Assembly (NCBI GenBank): GCA_945829225.1
Contig: CALZTY010000001.1
Span: 1-64,000, forward strand
Direction of reading: 5' to 3'
Origin: an uncultured Bacteroidales bacterium
GTDB lineage: Bacteria > Bacteroidota > Bacteroidia > Bacteroidales > Muribaculaceae
Length of the DNA: 64,000 nucleotides
The stretch's first letter is position 1. Each line of letters starts with the position of its first letter. Of this stretch, positions 61,166 through 64,000 are shown piece after piece. The notes below the pieces were generated by a model, which saw only the letters and a list, made by a program, of their open reading frames with translations, was not told the origin of the DNA and made no database searches. Both the position numbers and the translations under genes were made by a program.

Positions 61166-62989
61166 TTATTTAGCGTTTATGTTATATACTTTCAGTGAAT
61201 TGATTTCGGCTTTGCCACTGGCGGTGGCGCTGATAGTCGTGTAGGGTGTTGTGGGGAACACCAGGTTGGTGAGCACTGCCTCGCCGTCGTTGGCGAATAC
61301 CTCAATCGACGAGCGGTCGACAAAGATGCGGAGCGACAATACTTCGCTATCGGCGCGTAAGGGCGCTGTGGTCACGCAAGGGAAGTCTTGGCTGAAGTCC
61401 ACGATGCCACTATTGCGGCGGTCGACGCTCAGCGTCTTGAGGTCCTTATTGTAAATAATGTCAACTTTCTCGCCATTTGCATTTCTTAGTGACAATATGG
61501 CTTGTGCTCCGGCTTGTGCCTTGAGGTCTACTTGAATTTCGCAGATACCCGAGTTGGTATTTGGTAAGAGGAAGGTGCGTGCTTTCTTGTTATTGATGCG
61601 TTTGTGTCCACAACGGCTCACCAATGTGCCACGTAGGGCGTCAACCTCGGGTGAGGGGGCGCTGGCGAGATACACTTGACCGTCATCGCCCTTGAACAGA
61701 CGCACATCGCGAGGCAGTGTGTTTGCCGAGCGATATTGCATCGTGGGCACCTCGGCGGCATATTGCCAGTTGCTCATCCACCCCAGTACTACACGCCGAT
61801 TGTCGGGAGCGTCAAAGAAACTTACCGTGGCGTAGTGGTCCTTGCCATAATCCATCCACTTGGTAGGTATCACACCGGTGGTATCGGTGTCGGCAGTGAA
61901 GGTCTTCCCGTCAAAGTCGCCAACAAAGTATTGGGTGGCGCTACCTCCGAAGGGGCAGCCGGGGTTGATGTTCACGAGCAACACCCACTTGCTCTCGTCG
62001 CTACCCTCCACGGGCAGTTCAAAGAGGTCGGGACACTCCCACACACCATCCTGGCAACCAATACCCTTGCCGAATGAACTGCTCAGTGTCCAATGCTTGA
62101 GGTCGGTCGAGGTGTAGAATAGTATTTCGCGCTCAAGCGCATGTGCCAACGAGAGCACCCACTCGCCCGTGGGCTCATAGCGCACGATGTTGGGGTCGCG
62201 AGCCTCGCTGTCGAGGGTTATTACCGGGTTGCCGGCATACTTGATGAAGGTGTTACCGCCATCAAGGCTATGTGCCATGCTCTGTACTTGGCTTACTCCA
62301 CATGATGTGTAGAACGACACTACGGCATCGCTGCCAAAGCCCGCCGTGTTTTCGTGGTCTACTACCGTATTACCTGAGAAAATTGTACCTATTGCGTCAG
62401 GTGCTATTGCTACCGGTTTATGTTCCCAATTGATGAGATCGGTCGATGTGGAATGTCCCCAGTTCATATTTTGCCACTTGGAGCCATAGGGATTCCACTG
62501 ATAATAGAGATGCCACACACCGTCTTTGTAGAACATTCCGTTCGGGTCGTTCATCCACCCGTACAGTGGGGTGTGGTGATATGCCGGGCGATATATTTCG
62601 CGATTTGTTGTGTCAAATGTATCTGTTACCACCAATTTGTGCCAACAAGCGTCGTTGCTTACTTGGCGAACTGACGAGCGGCTTTGCGACGTAACGATAT
62701 TCAGCAGCACCGGCTTGCCTCCGTATTGCGACAAGTCAAACGGTACACTGAAGTCAACGCGTTGCTTGGCAAGTCGCACATATATTACTTGGTCTAACTT
62801 ACCGTCAACGATCACCTCGATGCGGTCATCTTCGCTGCTCTCTTGCACCGGCATCAGCAAATAATGCTTGTCACTGTCGATGCGCACCATCGTGTTGTTG
62901 GTGCCGAGATGGTTTACCTCTATCTCGGCTGCCGCGGCGCTCAGTGCGATGCCGCTTGCGAGGGCTATTAACGTTATTGTTTTTTTCAT
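61166..62989 (-). CDS. GH32 fructan hydrolase
   Basis: A 607-residue secreted or periplasmic enzyme with a signal peptide (ITLIALASGIALSAAAA). An N-terminal beta domain (about 20-125) is followed by the five-bladed propeller: WMNDPNG with the nucleophile Asp, FSGNTVVD, ARDPNIV with the stabilising Asp and ECPDLF with the acid/base Glu. A C-terminal beta sandwich has LRIFVDRSSIEVFANDGEAV. It should cut levan, inulin or sucrose-type fructans; endo or exo mode is not readable. First gene of its operon. Confidence 0.95.
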   Translation of the reverse strand: MKKTITLIALASGIALSAAAAEIEVNHLGTNNTMVRIDSDKHYLLMPVQESSEDDRIEVIVDGKLDQVIYVRLAKQRVDFSVPFDLSQYGGKPVLLNIVTSQSRSSVRQVSNDACWHKLVVTDTFDTTNREIYRPAYHHTPLYGWMNDPNGMFYKDGVWHLYYQWNPYGSKWQNMNWGHSTSTDLINWEHKPVAIAPDAIGTIFSGNTVVDHENTAGFGSDAVVSFYTSCGVSQVQSMAHSLDGGNTFIKYAGNPVITLDSEARDPNIVRYEPTGEWVLSLAHALEREILFYTSTDLKHWTLSSSFGKGIGCQDGVWECPDLFELPVEGSDESKWVLLVNINPGCPFGGSATQYFVGDFDGKTFTADTDTTGVIPTKWMDYGKDHYATVSFFDAPDNRRVVLGWMSNWQYAAEVPTMQYRSANTLPRDVRLFKGDDGQVYLASAPSPEVDALRGTLVSRCGHKRINNKKARTFLLPNTNSGICEIQVDLKAQAGAQAILSLRNANGEKVDIIYNKDLKTLSVDRRNSGIVDFSQDFPCVTTAPLRADSEVLSLRIFVDRSSIEVFANDGEAVLTNLVFPTTPYTTISATASGKAEINSLKVYNINAK

Positions 62990-63020
62990 TGATAATAGAT
63001 TGTTTTTTGGTTTCGCTGTG

Positions 63021-63028
63021 CAAAACTA
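63021..63028 (-). promoter_or_regulatory. GH32 operon promoter -7 element
   Basis: Minus-strand TAGTTTTG, an exact TAnnTTTG match, 31 bases upstream of the GH32 start, in the 183-base divergent region with the sensor gene. No -33 element seen, as expected of an activator-dependent promoter. Confidence 0.45.
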
Positions 63029-63135
63029 CTAATTATTAGTGCTATGCTGTTATAAAAAAGTCTGCAAATAGTGGTATTTTTTCGTCATAGCCGAAAAAAT
63101 ACTACCAAATACAAAATAATTATTTACAAAATCAT

Positions 63136-63143
63136 TACCTTTG
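63136..63143 (+). promoter_or_regulatory. Sensor gene promoter -7 element
   Basis: TACCTTTG, an exact TAnnTTTG match, 29 bases before the ATG at 63173. Confidence 0.5.
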
Positions 63144-63172
63144 CCAAAAATTATTATTCAACACTACAATCC

Positions 63173-64000
63173 ATGAAGAACACCCTGCTACTCATAGTTT
63201 GTGCTCTATTTCTCTCTATATATACCTCCTGTGGCAACGAGAAGGTCTACAAAATAGGCGTCTCGCAGTGCAGCTCGGACGACTGGCGCTCCAAGTGCAA
63301 CGACGAAATACTCCGCGAGGTGATGTTCCACCAAGATGTCACCGTCGAGATACGCTCTGCCGAGGATAGCAACGACAAGCAAATCGCGGATATCAAATAT
63401 TTTGCCGACAACGGCTTCGACATCATCATCGTCGCTCCGCGCGAGGCTGATGCCATCACCCCTATTATAAAAGATGTGTATAGCCGCGGTATTCCGGTCA
63501 TCATTTTCGACCGCGACATTCACGGCGACAGTTACACCTCGCGCATCCGCACCGACAATAGCGAGATTGGGCGTATGGCAGGGCGTTATGCCCTCTCTAT
63601 CCTGGACCAAACTCCCACTGCCATCGAGATTTATGGCTTGGAAGGCTCCTCGCCTACCGATGGGCGTCGCGAGGGCTTCGATGAGGTCTTCGCTCGCGGT
63701 GGCGGTGTCGTCTGTGGCGGTGATTATGGTAATTGGACCTACGAGGACGCTGCCCGTGTTGCCGACTCGTTGTTGAATGTATATCCCGATGTCGACCTCG
63801 TGTATGCCCACAACGACCGCATGGCTATCGCCGCCTCGCAAGTCGCTAAAGCCAAAGGGTTAAATAATATTAAAATCATCGGCATCGATGCCGCCCCCGA
63901 GATTGGTATCAAAGCCGTCGCTGACGGGGTCATTGACGCTACTTTCCTATATCCCACCGAGGGTAATCTCTTGGTCAAGGAAGCGATAAAAATTCTTAAA
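63173..64000 (+). CDS. Sugar-binding sensor, N-terminal part (hybrid two-component system candidate; truncated by window)
   Basis: An open reading frame of 276 codons with no stop before the window end. A lipoprotein-like signal (LLLIVCALFLSIYTSC) is followed by a type I periplasmic binding fold: YKIGVSQCSSDDWRSK, FDIIIVAPREADAITPII, IPVIIFDRDI and LVYAHNDRMAIAA. This is the N-terminal sensor of Bacteroides hybrid two-component systems such as BT1754, which bind fructose directly. Divergent location beside GH32, transporter and fructokinase genes supports that role. Kinase and regulator domains are expected beyond the window. A stand-alone binding protein is the alternative. Confidence 0.8.
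   Translation, partial: MKNTLLLIVCALFLSIYTSCGNEKVYKIGVSQCSSDDWRSKCNDEILREVMFHQDVTVEIRSAEDSNDKQIADIKYFADNGFDIIIVAPREADAITPIIKDVYSRGIPVIIFDRDIHGDSYTSRIRTDNSEIGRMAGRYALSILDQTPTAIEIYGLEGSSPTDGRREGFDEVFARGGGVVCGGDYGNWTYEDAARVADSLLNVYPDVDLVYAHNDRMAIAASQVAKAKGLNNIKIIGIDAAPEIGIKAVADGVIDATFLYPTEGNLLVKEAIKILK

Noticed and set aside
1..64000. CRISPR array, insertion sequence, transposase or integrase
   Set aside because: No regularly spaced repeats, terminal inverted repeats with transposase, or tyrosine/serine recombinase gene was seen in the window.

Overview
The window looks like a Bacteroidales chromosome, most likely Muribaculaceae or a close relative, with the end of an integrated tailed phage on its left. 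The evidence is many promoters with the Bacteroidetes -7 motif TAnnTTTG, the coaBC-DUF4835-recN gene order, a fructan-utilisation locus of the Bacteroides type with an extracytoplasmic sensor, secreted proteins with short 'GxYIxRRG...KVIVR'-like C-terminal tails, and OPT/MATE/DUF5683 genes typical of the phylum. The genus call is inference.

Region 1, about 1-11,826: the right end of a prophage, all genes on the + strand. In order it carries an unknown protein, a LamG/distal-tail-like protein, a 1398-residue tail hub/tip protein, and then a complete diversity-generating retroelement (DGR). The DGR has a small upstream gene, a 441-residue target protein with a variable repeat (VR, 7562-7671), a template repeat (TR, 7821-7930) and a reverse transcriptase with the DGR-type IGxxxSQ and YADD motifs. 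All 16 VR/TR differences fall on TR adenines. Two small genes, a membrane protein, a GH108-type endolysin and a lipoprotein built like a unimolecular spanin form the distal end. The prophage stops at the 3' end of a tRNA-Ser(TGA) gene (11826-11910, minus), which is the likely attachment site. The integrase and the other end lie outside the window. No GATC was found by eye from base 1 to about 13.5 kb.

Region 2, about 11,997-33,667: mainly housekeeping genes. A HEAT-like protein and surE are divergent from parA-parB-DUF5683-mltD. Next come an OPT transporter, a MATE exporter, a lipid kinase and ispE, overlapping or closely packed, then grpE-dnaJ and ferritin. Two small membrane proteins, a Fic protein with a repeat-bearing promoter and a 59-residue winged-helix protein follow. 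The region ends with dnaN, an exonuclease, coaBC, a DUF4835 protein, recN and an rlmB-like methyltransferase, tightly coupled.

Region 3, about 33,668-43,190: guanine deaminase, a ZnuC/ZnuA pair without a permease, a small lipoprotein, and a four-gene minus-strand operon of secreted proteins (phosphodiester glycosidase, PD40 propeller, amidase, five-bladed propeller).

Region 4, about 43,251-53,549: a compact five-gene operon with its own promoter and terminator. It encodes a multi-zinc-ribbon protein, a membrane Ser/Thr kinase, a protein with four AAA+ modules, a zinc-ribbon/FHA protein and a PP2C phosphatase. The kinase and the FHA protein share GT(S/A)(I/V)AG repeats that look like phosphothreonine docking sites. 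This is the least conventional cellular system in the window.

Region 5, about 53,563-64,000: rpmH; a five-gene operon for cell-wall peptide processing (LysE-like transporter, CBM9-like protein, transglutaminase, SH3-NlpC/P60 peptidase, dipeptide epimerase); and a fructan locus (GH32, MFS sugar transporter, fructokinase) divergent from a truncated sensor gene whose sugar-binding domain runs off the window.
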